Source: Oscarella lobularis
Taxonomy: Eukaryota > Porifera > Homoscleromorpha > Homosclerophorida > Oscarellidae
Direction of reading: 5' to 3'
Assembly: GCF_947507565.1 (NCBI RefSeq)
Contig: NC_089176.1
Location: forward strand, 1,488,001 to 1,552,000
DNA length: 64,000 nucleotides
Shown here piece after piece: positions 47,587 through 58,900 of this stretch. Each line of letters starts with the position of its first letter. Position 1 is the first letter of the stretch. A model generated the notes under the pieces. That model had not been told where the DNA came from. It saw only the letters and a list, made by a program, of their open reading frames with translations, and searched no databases. The position numbers and the translations under genes are program-made.

Positions 47587-48992
47587 ATGGCTACTTGCAG
47601 AACAAGAACACTCTTCGTCGTTGATACAGAATACACAGCCGATTCTGTTGAGTGGTGTTTGGTCGAGCCGCATTCCAATCTTTTGGCGTGTGCTACGTAT
47701 CAACTTCGACCGGAAAACGTCGATAGCGCAGCGAACATTCGTATAGGCCACGTCTCTCTGTACAGAGCCCAAGTGTCTGAATTGGACGCTCCTGAGCATC
47801 GATCTGTAACGATCTCTAGAATTCACCGCATCGATTCCTGTGGAATCCTCGACATGAAGTGGTGAATGACACGGCAGCAGAATTATTAGGCATTGAATGC
47901 TATTAGTGGCTTTTTAATTAAGGTGTCCTGTTACAGCCTTTGGGAAAATCTGCTTAGCCATTGCTTTCTCCGATGGTCGAATTGGAATTTATGACGTCAA
48001 AGATGGGGTTGATTTATGCAGCTGCATTCCGTTTAGGGTTTCTTGTTATATATTTTTGCAGGAGAATGACGTTCGTCTGGAATTGGTGTGTGATCATCGT
48101 ATATCTGATGGGTTGTGCTTGTCATTAGACTGGGCTACTGCCGATGAAAGGTCCATGCGCCGCTCTCCTTGATTGTTTTCTTTCATAGATCATATGCTTT
48201 AGGTTTTGTTTAGTTGTTAGTGATTCTCTGGGAAAAATTTCCGTTTTGCGCTTTGTCGATGGGGTTCTGGTGCCAGCTGATAGCTGGACAGGACATGGCT
48301 ACGAAGCGTGGATATCAGCTTATAGTCAAACGGACACAAATGTAATTTATACCGGTAAACAATACCCCATGTGCAACACGTCTTGGTTCACGTTACCTCG
48401 GAGCTCATTTTAGGTGGCGATGATTGCTCATTCAAATGCTGGGATATTCGGGACACGTCACGGCCACAGAAAATTTCTCAAGAGTACGTAACATGCAGTA
48501 ATTTTTTTTGACCAATTCTGTACTCTTAGACATCAAATGGGCGTCTGCAGTATAAGAAGCAGTGACAAAGGAGTTCACTGCGTGGCAACTGGAAGGCAAC
48601 TACTCTTCGTGTCTGGATAAAATGTATTATTCATGATCTCTTGCAGTTATGACGAAAGTGTGTTAGTTTGGGACGAACGGCACATGGCACGGCCCGTTGG
48701 TCGAGTCGAAGTGGGAGGCGGCGTGTGGAGACTAAAGTGGCATCCCAGGAAGGAAGGTCGTCTCCTTGCCGCCTGTATGCACAACGGGTTTCAGGTTATT
48801 GATTTCGCGCGTGATAGAGATGCTTCTTCGCTGCACGTTGTTGCTTCTTATAACGAGCATAAGTCGTTGGCTTATGGCGCTGATTGGAGTCAGGTGGATT
48901 GGACTGACTCCAGGGCGGAGGGGAGTGGGTTGGTAGCAACGTGCTCGTTTTACGACCATCAGCTTCATGTGTGGGCATTAGACTGTTTTTGA
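47587..48992 (+). CDS. DPH7: Diphthine methylesterase, WD-repeat protein
   Basis: Cytosolic enzyme that removes the methyl ester from diphthine on elongation factor 2 before the final amidation step of diphthamide synthesis. Recognised by VDTEYTADSVEWC near the start and the C-terminal SLAYGADW and TCSFYDHQLHVW, which are family hallmarks; between them are WD repeats (FSDGRIGIYDV, GGDDCSFKCWDIRD, TGSYDESVLVWDER). The start ATG at 47,587 gives MATCRTRTLFVVDTE. About seven exons with ~50-80-nt introns. The DPH1-6 genes are not in the window. Confidence 0.93.
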
Positions 48993-49187
48993 AGGGGCCA
49001 TATCATAGGTTTACGTCACTTTCTTATGATAAATGTTAATTATTAGAAATTCTTTATGGTACATCAGGTTGCCTGTGGCCGATTAGAAATTGCCTACAAC
49101 TGAAAATTCTTTTTTTCCAGCGGGTTACAGCGCAGTAGCATGCACGTGCAGCTGACGTTGAGAACAATCACGTGTGAAACTCAGAAG

Positions 49188-50675
49188 ATGGGAGTTGTTT
49201 TCCTCGCTTTCTTCGTTCTCGCTGCGTCAGCGATGTCGGTCGAGGCATCCAAAAATGTTCTCTACTTCGTCATCGACGATCTACGTCCAGGCTTGGGCGC
49301 CTACGATCAGCAGAACATCCTCACGCCGAACATCGATAAACTCGCCGAAGAATCGCTCGTTTTCGAGCGAGCCTACTGCCAGCAGGCCGTCTGCGGTCCT
49401 TCGCGCAATTCGTTCATGACGGGCCGCCGTCCCGACACGACGAAAGCGTGGAATTTCAAGGATCACTTTCGCGAGCCGAACATCGGTCTCAACTGGACTT
49501 CGATGCCTCAGTACTTCAAGAACCACGGCTATTTCACATCGGGAGCCGGAAAACTGTATCACCCGGGCCTTCCGCCGAACAACGATCCGCCATCTTGGTC
49601 AGATCTCGACAAATTTCCCTACGTTTTCCCGCCCGTTCGCGGATGCCCTAATCGAACCACGTGGTGTCCATTGCCGCGTAAAAATAACACGTTTTGTGAC
49701 GTCAATTCGACTGACGTCATTGTGGCGCGACTTCGCCACGCCGCCGAAGCGAAAATTCCATTCTTTCTCGGCCTGGGCATACACAAGCCCCACCTGCCTT
49801 GGCGCTATCCCAAAGATTTTCTCAACGCCTATCCGTCAGCTGATCAAATCGTCCCGGCGATTCATCGTCTAGTGCCGGAGGGAATGCCGCCCGTCGCCTT
49901 TCATCTGACACTGAATAAGAACGAGGACTTGGCAAAGTACGACTACAATATCACGCATCCCTTCCCCGTCGATCTCCAGCGCGAAATGCGACGGCAATAC
50001 TACGCGGCGACGTCCTACATGGATTCGCTCGTCGGTCGTCTGCTCGACGAGTTGGATCGATTGGGATTGAAGAACGACACGGTCGTCGCTTTTCATTCCG
50101 ATCACGGCTACCAGTTGGGCGAGCACAACGAATGGTGCAAGTCGACGAATTTCGAACTCGGTACGCGCGTGCCGCTCATTGTCCGCGCGCCGTGGATGAG
50201 CGAATCGACGGGACGGAGAACGTCGGCGCTCGTCGAACTCGTCGACGTCTATCCGACTCTCGTCGAATTGGCCGGTCTGCCGCCGGCGAGTGGGGAGAAT
50301 CTCGATGGCGTTTCTTTGGCTCCTTTGTTTAGGAATCCCAACGGGACGGTGAAAGATGTCGCGCTTTCGCAGTATCCGAGATGCAATCCCAATCCGGACG
50401 CGTTTCCCAATAAGTGTCTTAGTATCAATCGCACGCGGTTTGATTTTATGGGGTATAGCATGCGTACGGATCGGTATCGATATACAGAGTGGGTGCGATG
50501 GAATGGGACCGAGCTGAGACCGGAATGGTCGGAGAATATTGGAGTTGAGCTGTACGATCACCAGGGCGATACGGAGAATGACTTTGACGCCTACGAGAAC
50601 GTGAATATTGCTGAATCGCAGCCCGATCTTGTCAAGGAATTCAGTTCCAAATTGCACGAGCTTTTTAGTAAGTGA
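49188..50675 (+). CDS. IDS: Iduronate-2-sulfatase-like sulfatase, intronless
   Basis: Signal peptide MGVVFLAFFVLAASAMSVEA, then the sulfatase core: metal-binding DD in FVIDDLRPGLGAYD, the formylglycine site CGPSRNSFMTGRRPDT (C-x-P-S-R), SGAGKLYHPG, GIHKPHLPW and FHSDHGYQLGEH. GRRPDTT and KPHLPW are marks of the iduronate-2-sulfatase branch, which removes 2-O-sulfate from iduronate in heparan and dermatan sulfate in lysosomes. Nine or so N-glycosylation sequons fit secretion or lysosomal delivery. About 495 aa in one exon; animal IDS genes usually have several introns. GC and codon use look a little richer in CG-ending codons than neighbours. The orthology symbol is tentative; it could be a lineage-specific sulfatase. 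Confidence 0.9.
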   Translation: MGVVFLAFFVLAASAMSVEASKNVLYFVIDDLRPGLGAYDQQNILTPNIDKLAEESLVFERAYCQQAVCGPSRNSFMTGRRPDTTKAWNFKDHFREPNIGLNWTSMPQYFKNHGYFTSGAGKLYHPGLPPNNDPPSWSDLDKFPYVFPPVRGCPNRTTWCPLPRKNNTFCDVNSTDVIVARLRHAAEAKIPFFLGLGIHKPHLPWRYPKDFLNAYPSADQIVPAIHRLVPEGMPPVAFHLTLNKNEDLAKYDYNITHPFPVDLQREMRRQYYAATSYMDSLVGRLLDELDRLGLKNDTVVAFHSDHGYQLGEHNEWCKSTNFELGTRVPLIVRAPWMSESTGRRTSALVELVDVYPTLVELAGLPPASGENLDGVSLAPLFRNPNGTVKDVALSQYPRCNPNPDAFPNKCLSINRTRFDFMGYSMRTDRYRYTEWVRWNGTELRPEWSENIGVELYDHQGDTENDFDAYENVNIAESQPDLVKEFSSKLHELFSK

Positions 50676-51064
50676 CTTCTTACCAGCTCGAGTTCTGGAA
50701 TGTCTGCTGTAGTCTGTATCACGTGCATATGCAAATTGAGATTCGTTCTCCTGTTGTTAGGTTCAACGACAAGTCAGAAAAGGAGTCGGCGTGGATGACG
50801 CTAACGTGGTTTGTTTCGTAGCGGCATCAGAACGGGTTTTGCGGCTTCAGATTCCTTAGCAGAACGGTGGCGCGCTCCTTGTATGTACCGTACGTACATC
50901 AATTAAAAGATATTTTAACTAATTAATTTATTTATTAAGTGAGCGAATTTTCCGTTTCCGGAAATTTACTTTGAATTGGTTTCAAGAAACCATGTCAAAA
51001 GTTCAAAATGATGCAATAGGAAACGTGACTGCTAATATCGTTATGCATTTTATAAGGTCTTCCG
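50676..51064. other. Intergenic between convergent genes
   Basis: AT-rich with CGTACGTACAT-like palindromic DNA near 50,890; no gene. Confidence 0.5.
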
Positions 51065-52472
51065 TCAGTTTTGTTTTTTCTCAAGGAGAAGCTGCACTGT
51101 TTCCGTTATTGAATCTTTGAATTTTGGCTTGACGAATTTTGCTATCATTCTCAGGGATTCTATTAGGTGAGAATTAATTTTTTCCCTCTTCACTAATGGA
51201 AAGGAGAGCAGGACTTGAAGAAGAGATGACGCAGCTGATAAGTCGGCTTCAATCTCTTCAATCTCGATTTGTGACGACACGCTTGTCACATAGTCCGATA
51301 CAATAGGCAAAACTAAGCTCGACGAGTCAGCTATAGAAACCATTGAACAGTGACGCATAAACTTGAAAGTTAGTAGTATTTATTACTTATCGCCTTCACG
51401 CTAGTTTCTGTTGTTGTTAAAAAGTGTAGCATTGTGACAAAAATCCCAGCACGCGAATGGTCAGATTCCCTACTGAAAAGGTTTTCACAAAACTCGTGTC
51501 GCATGTCTAGGCAAGGGATACCTGACTTGTGTGAGGGCTTCGCACATGGCTCTGATACATTGCTCGTGATTAGCCATGCTATCCACGAGAGAGTCGTCCA
51601 TGTCGAAGCCGTCATTTATTAGGTTGCCACAAGCAACCAAGAGTTCAACTAACAATTGATGTTCTGCACTTTACATTGTAATCAATATACATACCATTTA
51701 ACGAACTCTCCAATATGAAGAGCAAATGATCCTGATTTTGACGATTTTGTAGCTCGCTTAGCCAACGCGAACCAACTTCTTTATCGTACAAACACGTACG
51801 AAACAATCTATAATGAGTGTTGCTGAAAAATTAGCCAAACTTAATTAAATAAACGTTATGACCTAATTGCTTCAAGTAGAGTAGGCGGATCGCCACAACC
51901 CAAAATCGATGTCAATTTAGAACTAGTTATAAATTAAGTTGACGATGAACTGTAATGACGTAAAACTGCGTGTCTTTTGCTACCTACATTTCTAATGATA
52001 TTTCTTTGCACGCCGAAGGAATACAAGCCATATTGCCTAGTATTCCCACGCAAATTTCCTACATGGGCGTAATAAGACTGATATTTTTTTCATTCGTTCT
52101 CTTGCGCGTCATTGAATACCTTTAGACGCGGCTTCGATGTAGTGTCTATAACTTTCATAGTCACTTCGATGGCGTCGAACTGGAGCAGAAACTCTACGAC
52201 GTCCTGTACAGCGGTAATTTTCAAGAAAACAGATTCGTCTTCGTAGTTCTCACTTTATCTGTAGCCGAATCCCACAGCTGGCATAAAGAATCTTCGAGAT
52301 CGGCTTCGAGGTCCGAAGAATCGGCCTCTTCTCGAGCCAGACGCATCAATACGCGCAAAATCCAGCGCTTAGAGTAGACCGTATCGCCAATTGCTTCCTT
52401 TTCTGCAGTTTCTTCTCTTGTTTCGTGTGCTGGCGGCGACGGATTTCGAAATTTTTCTTCCTCAGCGGCCAT
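51065..52472 (-). CDS. SAAL1: SAAL1-like armadillo-type protein
   Basis: The N-terminus has NPSPPA, IGDTVYSKRWILRVLMRL and an acidic stretch leading to LCQLWDSATDKDVVEFLLQF, all close to vertebrate SAAL1. The armadillo-type hallmark EICVGILGNMAC follows, then GCGDPPTLLEAIR and NDGFDMDDSLVDSMANHEQC, ending LLEKKQN. The start is ATG at 52,472 (MAAEEEKF). Seven or so small exons with AG/GT borders; some middle junctions (51,360-51,720) are approximate. SAAL1 is a helical-repeat protein reported to affect cell proliferation; its molecular role is poorly defined. Confidence 0.88.
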
Positions 52473-52998
52473 AGCATACGGGGTTTCGACAGACAAAAAT
52501 GGGTCTGTTTCAGCACGGATTCTAGAGTAAACAGTGGCTTCTGTGGTTGGTTTTCTTGCGCAGTTTGCGAGTGGGATGCTCGTCTGTTCAAGCACGGTTC
52601 AAGCGCTACAGTAAAGCAGATTTTATCGTTCGATTTTGAGGCTAAGAGCTTTGCTGTTTAGACAAAGTCGCATTTATGTAACGCTTGTGGCGAAACTTTC
52701 GCTTGTGTACCCTCCTGAATCGCAGTCAGTAGGGTAGGATACATTTGGCCTCCTTCCATAATTTGCAGAATAAGAATTTTAGTTTTTTTCGCGGATTTTA
52801 CTGACGACGAAACCCACTACAGTACCACTTGTACCACTGAAATTATTTTGTCGAGCGGGCGAAGTTCATGACCACGCCTGCTCATGCATACCGCGGGCGG
52901 AGCCTGGTACCTCCTCCTCACGTGTTGATACTCACGTGAAATCTTCTTGCGCTGGCAAGTGTGGTGCAGAAGTGTGGTGCAATCTGCAAGTTTGAGCC
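52473..52998. other. Divergent intergenic region between SAAL1 and the IgGFc-type gene
   Basis: Contains a second copy of CACGGATTCTAGAG near 52,515 and CACGTG-type motifs near 52,918-52,935. No gene seen. Confidence 0.4.
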
Positions 52999-55900
52999 AT
53001 GTTGGGACGCAACGTAATCACTTTGCTAGCTCTGATAGGTACGACAAGGTGATTTGAAAGGGGTGTGGGTGGGGTCGGGTGATATAGTTGTTTACCAACT
53101 TTAGCGGCTTGCACTCATTTACGTTGGGCCAGTGCAGCGACGCCGCCAAAGGCTTGTCTGTCGAGCGAATTTATTTGCACAACGAGCGGCACGTGCCTTG
53201 CCAGCTCTAAACGTTGCAACGGCGTCGTCGATTGCAACGACGGATCAGACGAAAATTGCTGTAAGTTTTTGTATTTAATCGAACGCGAAAGCGAGCGTTT
53301 AGGAATGAGCGATTTTTTTAGTTAGTTGTTTATGCTAGGAGTCCCCGCAACTTTTAATTTCATTAATATCCAACCTCGCTCATTGGCTTATAACGGTCAT
53401 CGAGTTAGATCTATACACGTGCTTCGATTTTTCTGAGCGACTCGTTCTCCTTCTTTTTAGGCAATCAAAACAGCAACTCGGGCAAAAAGTTTGTCCTGGG
53501 ATTTATTCCGAATTTGTACCACTCTTCAAATCTCGTCTTTTTTCTGACGTCCGACAAATCTCTAAACTATTCTGTCAGCTGTCCGGGTCAAAATTGGCAA
53601 AAAACAGGTTCACTGAAAGCAAACACGCTAGTCAGCGTAGTTCCTCCTCGTTCCTACGCAATGCGACTTGGATTGAATGGCAATAACGGCTTTCTCATCA
53701 CATCTACTGAAGACATGGTCGTGTACGGCCTGAATCAAGCTCCGTATATCACCGATGCTTTTCTCGCCCTTCCTACGTACATCCAGCGATATGAATACGT
53801 CGTCTCGTCGTACAAAACGCGGAGTAGTAGTCCGAGCGTTTTCGGAGTGGTTGCTATCGAAGACACAACAACGGTGACCGTTTTGGCTCCATTTACCTTG
53901 AATGACGGCTCCAAGTCATACGCATCTAACAAGAACCACTCCTTTGTTCTCAATAGCATCAAAACGGCTCTTTTCAAAGCGGACGACGTGACGGGAACTC
54001 GAGTCTTCTCAGACAAAATAGTCTCCGTCTTTGCCGGACACGAATGCGCCAACGTTCCTTCCAATATCGGCGCGTGCGATCATCTCGTCCAGCAGATTCC
54101 GCCCGTCGCCACGTTGGGTCGTCGCTACGCTACGGCGCCGCTGGCGACGCGAACCGCCGGCGACATCTTTCGTGTCGTCGCCGCTCACGACGGCACCGAC
54201 GTCACCGTCGACGGCAAGGTCATCAAGTCGGGTTTGTCGGCGGGAACGTATCACGAGTTCAAGGGATCGTCGTCGTCCTATTTGTCGGTCGAGACGTCGA
54301 AGCCGGCGATGTTCGTGCAGTACGCGCAGGGAAGTCAGGCCGATCGCGTTGTCGCCGATCCGTTTATGCTTATCATGCCGCCGATTGAGCAATTTCGCGA
54401 TCGTTACACCGTCAGCACGCCGGCCGCTAAGCCCGTCGCTTTTAATAATTTCGTTGGGCTTATTGTTCCCGAGGGACAAGAGCAAGGCATTCGTCTCGAC
54501 GATCAACCGTTGCCTAAAGCGACGGTGTGGAACGATATTACCGGTCAGAAACTCAAGGGGGCGACGTTGAAAATTGCGATAGGGACTCACACGATTCATC
54601 ACATTTTGCCTGTCGTCAAGTTCGGCCTTATCGTCTACGGATTTGCGAATTACGATTCGTACGGTTATCCAGGCGGACTTCAGCTTCAAGCTGATTGCTC
54701 AGTAAAGCCCAAATCATCAGGTGTCCGCTAAGAGATTACTGTGTACTACTGTCATGTAAGGAATATTTCTTATTTAGATGTTAACGAATGCGCCACGAAC
54801 AATGGACGCGGTCCTTGCGATCACTATTGCAACAATACGTACGGATCCTTTCAATGTTCTTGCAAAGACGGCTTCGTCCTCGAACCCGATCTCCGCACGT
54901 GCGGCAAGTCGCTCATCTCGTGTTCGTGCGCCAACAACGGTATCTGTCGCAAGGGTGGTTTCTGCGAGTGCCGTCTCGGCTGGGGCGGCGTCAACTGCAC
55001 CGAGCCCCGATGCAATCTCGTGAACAACTGCAGCGGACGAGGTAAATGCGTCGCTCCGAATAAGTGCGATTGCGCGCCCGGTTGGTCCGGTTTCGGTTGC
55101 GCTGTCGACACGTGCCCCCAGTATCAGTCGTGCTCGGCGTGCGTCTGCAACGAGCACTGCGGCTGGTGCGACACGACGCGTCGTTGCGTTCGAGGCGACG
55201 GCGATGGACCGAGCGACGCGTTGATGTCGTGTCCTGCGTGGTTTCCTCACGCGTGCGTCGCCGTCACGAGCGGACAGGGTGACCTTCCAGTATTGAGCCA
55301 ATTCTCGGTTCACGTCAAGGTCATCAACTGCGACGCTTCGTGCGGACTGTCGTCGGTTCTATTTCGCGGGAATTCTGTTCGCGTCTACGGCACGAAGGCT
55401 TGGTGCAGTCGTCGTAAGCGAGCGTGCGTCGAATACTATAATTGTTATCAGAAGTCTCAGTCAATTCGGTGTCCGGTGAATAATCAACGTGCCGTTGCTT
55501 GCAGAGTGTTTACGGATCAACGCTGCGCAGCCGGTCGACCGCCGATTTCTCTACCGGCTCTACCGCCTGCGACTCCAACACCCATGATTCCCACAACACT
55601 GTCGCCTCCCGTTATCGGTGGAGGCGGCGGCGGCATTCCCGGAGCAGTTATATGTAAGAATGCTATAAATTTGAATTCTCGAGTTATTCATTGATAGTCA
55701 GCGTGCTGGTTTTTCCGCACGATAATAGCCTAAATTTGTATACGTACTGTAGAAGGTATTTAAATTATCAGACGAATTTACTATATATTTTACTTGGTAG
55801 CCAGACTAGACAAATGCTTACTGATATTATTTTTACATAGCCGTTCTAACTCCGCTGAACCTTCACTTTCACATCTATTGCGCAACGGGCGAAAAAATGT

Positions 55901-58900
55901 CGAATTGGGACGGGTACGGATGCTGGTGCGATCAATCGTCCTACGACGTTGATCTGTCTCCACGTCTGCCAGTCGACGATACGGACAAATGCTGCTTCAG
56001 TCACAAGGTGTGCTACGACAAAGCGCCGGACAACTGCGATTGTCATTCAACTTCTTATGGAGTCTACTCGCCAACATGCGCCAATTGGAAACTTCAGAAC
56101 GGCTACTGCGACGAGGTGTTCAAGCTCAATCGCTCGGACACGTGCCGCAAACACTGCTGCGAGTGCGACTATCAAGCTTCGCAATGCCTGCGACGGAATC
56201 GAGCAACGAAAAGAGACGATCTCTGGCGCAGGTGGGTGAGCACAGACAAAGGACAGTGTACGAAGACTTGCGGAAGCGAACCAGGCTGCTCTTGTGACAG
56301 AGGTACGAATAGTTGTGTTCTGCTTGTGGACTTATAATGACAAATATGCTCATCGTTCTTAGACTGCTCGGGTCACGGAGTGATGACGGGGGCTGGTCGA
56401 GACTCGTTCTGTTTGTGCTTTCCCGGCTGGGCAGGAAAGTGCTGCGACCAGGCGGACTGCTCGTGCCGACACAGTAATGGTTTGGAGTGCTCGGGTAATG
56501 GCCTGTGCAAGGCGGCAGTTGGCGATGGAAATCCATCGTGCAGTTGCAAAAGAGGTTGGACGGGTGCGTGCTGTGAGAGACGAAATCCGATACGTTGCTG
56601 GGGCGATCCTCACTGCTCGACCGCCGATGGTAGGTGCATGTTATTGTCGGGATTTTCATCTGAGACTTATATTTCTGAAGGCCGATCATTTGACTACATG
56701 GGAATTGGAGAGTTTTGGGCCTGCCGTAGCAAAAAGAATGACTTTGGAGCTCAGTTTCGCCTATTCGGGTATAGATCCGTATCACTAACTGGAGGCGTAG
56801 CACTGAAAACTGGCGACTTCTCGACGAGCGTGCTCACAATTGGCACCAAAAACAGCGGCGACACTCTACCGAGAATACACTGTAAAAACAGAACTCACTT
56901 GAACGCGATTTTGGCGTTAGCTCAGCACCGAACGGATATAACCCTCAAAGTGTTTCGAAAGGCTGGGCCGTTTGTGTTACGCTAACACCAAATTTGGTTC
57001 AGTGTAGCGCAAATGAATGCATGCATGATCAAAGTTGGGGCGGGATGTTCTGCAAATACAGTACTTGAAAGGACGGTTTGCGTTTTCCCTTAGTATCATA
57101 ATTGAGTTTCAACTAAACGCTTTCTCCGTGAACGGTAAAGACAGTCAAATAATTTTTGCCCTTTTCTGACGAGTTCCGATTGAACACCAAGAGAATATCG
57201 CATCCGTTGAGTTGGTAGGCGCGGCTTTACTATTCGGTGACAATGCACGAAAAATTTGCTTGGCTAGAAGGTAGTTACTAAAATATTTGGCTTATGAGCT
57301 TGCGCAGATTGGCACTGAACCTCGTGCAAAGGTGTGACATAGTTCGCCATCGGAGCTCCTTACAACTGTAAGATATACTGCGTGCATGCTCTCCGAACGG
57401 CGATACTTGGTAGCTTTTTGATATATCTACCGTCCAAGTTTCTTTTCTAATCGTTCTACGCGTCCCGAGTTACATGATTAGGCGAAAGTAGCGTTTACAG
57501 CGCTCATGTCACTAATACGCGTGCCTAATGGTCTGTAAGAGCGTCCGATCTAACCCGTTTGCCTGGCTGTGACGTGGCGGATCGCTCCAGCGGACCAAAA
57601 AAGGTTTTCTTACACCTTAGTTCACGCATGCCGCATGCTAATTCGGCTTCTGGAGCCTCCGATCTAACCCGTCTGATGGCTGTGACGTGGCGGATCGCTC
57701 CAGAGGGCCAAAGAAACACTTGCTGTTTTGTGTGGGCATACCCCATGCTAGTTAGGCTACTGGAGCATCCGATCTAACCCGTCTGCTTGGCTGTGACGTG
57801 GCGGATCGCTCCAGAGCGCCAAAGAAACACCTGCTGTTTTTTTGTGGTCATACAGCATGTTAGTTAGGCTGCTGGAGGTTCCGATTAAACCCGTCTGCCT
57901 AGCTGTGACGTGGCGGATCGCTCCAGCGAACAGAAAAAATTAACTTACGCATACCCATGCTAGTTAGGCTTCTGGAGCATCCGATCTAACCCGTCTGCTT
58001 GGCTGTGACGTGGCGGATCGCTCCAGAGCGCCAAAGAAACACCTGCTGTTTTTTTGTGGTCATACAGCATGTTAGTTAGGCTGCTGGAGCTTCCGATTAA
58101 ACCCGTCTGCCTAGCTGTGACGTGGCGGATCGCTCCAGCGAACAGAAAAATTAACTTACGCATACCCATGCTAGTTAGGCTTCTGGAGCATCCGATCTGG
58201 AGCATCCGATCTAACCCGTCTGCTTGGCTGTGACGTGGCGGATCGCTCCAGAGGGCCAAGGAACACCTGCTGTTTTTTGTGGTCATACAGCATGTTAGTT
58301 AGGCTGCTGGAGCTTCCGATTAAACCCGTCTGCCTAGCTGTGACGTGGCGGATCGCTCCAGCGAACAGAAAAAATTAACTTACGCATACCCATGCTAGTT
58401 AGGCTTCTGGAGCATCTGATCTAACCCGTCTGCTTGGCTGTGACGTGGCGGATCGCTCCAGAGGCCAAAGAAACTCCTGCTGTTTTTTGTGGTCATAGAG
58501 CATGTTAGTTAGGCTGCTGGAGCCTCCGATCTAACCCGTCTGCTTGGCTGTGACGCGGCGGATTGCTTTAGCGGACCGTAAACGTTCCTCTTCCGGTTTA
58601 GTTTACGCATACTGCATTCTGACTGCTGCTGACGCCTCTGACTAGTAAACTGAAAATTTTTTATTGTTTAATTGCGCATGCCGCATTCTAGTTAGGCTGC
58701 TGGAGCTTCCGATTAAACCAGTTTGCCTAGCTTAGACGCGGCGAATTTCTTCAATGAGCTGTTAGCATGCAATGATTGTTTAGGCACACCGCGTTCACCC
58801 TGTATATAGGCTGCTAGAGCAACCGATTTAATTAACTCGTCTGTCGTTTGGCTGCAAAGTGGTGGAGTTTAGAATAAATGCACTACTGTACTTGGCAAAA

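Noticed and set aside
49869-50657. Minus-strand 262-codon ORF
   Set aside because: Antisense shadow of the sulfatase; CG-ending codons in the sense gene leave the opposite frame open.
54009-54689. Minus-strand 226-codon ORF and plus-strand Arg-rich ORFs
   Set aside because: Shadows of the IgGFc-binding exon; low-complexity translations.
57535-58870. CRISPR-like regular array
   Set aside because: The parts between the conserved blocks are also repeated, units are ~110 bp, and it lies in an intron of an animal gene.
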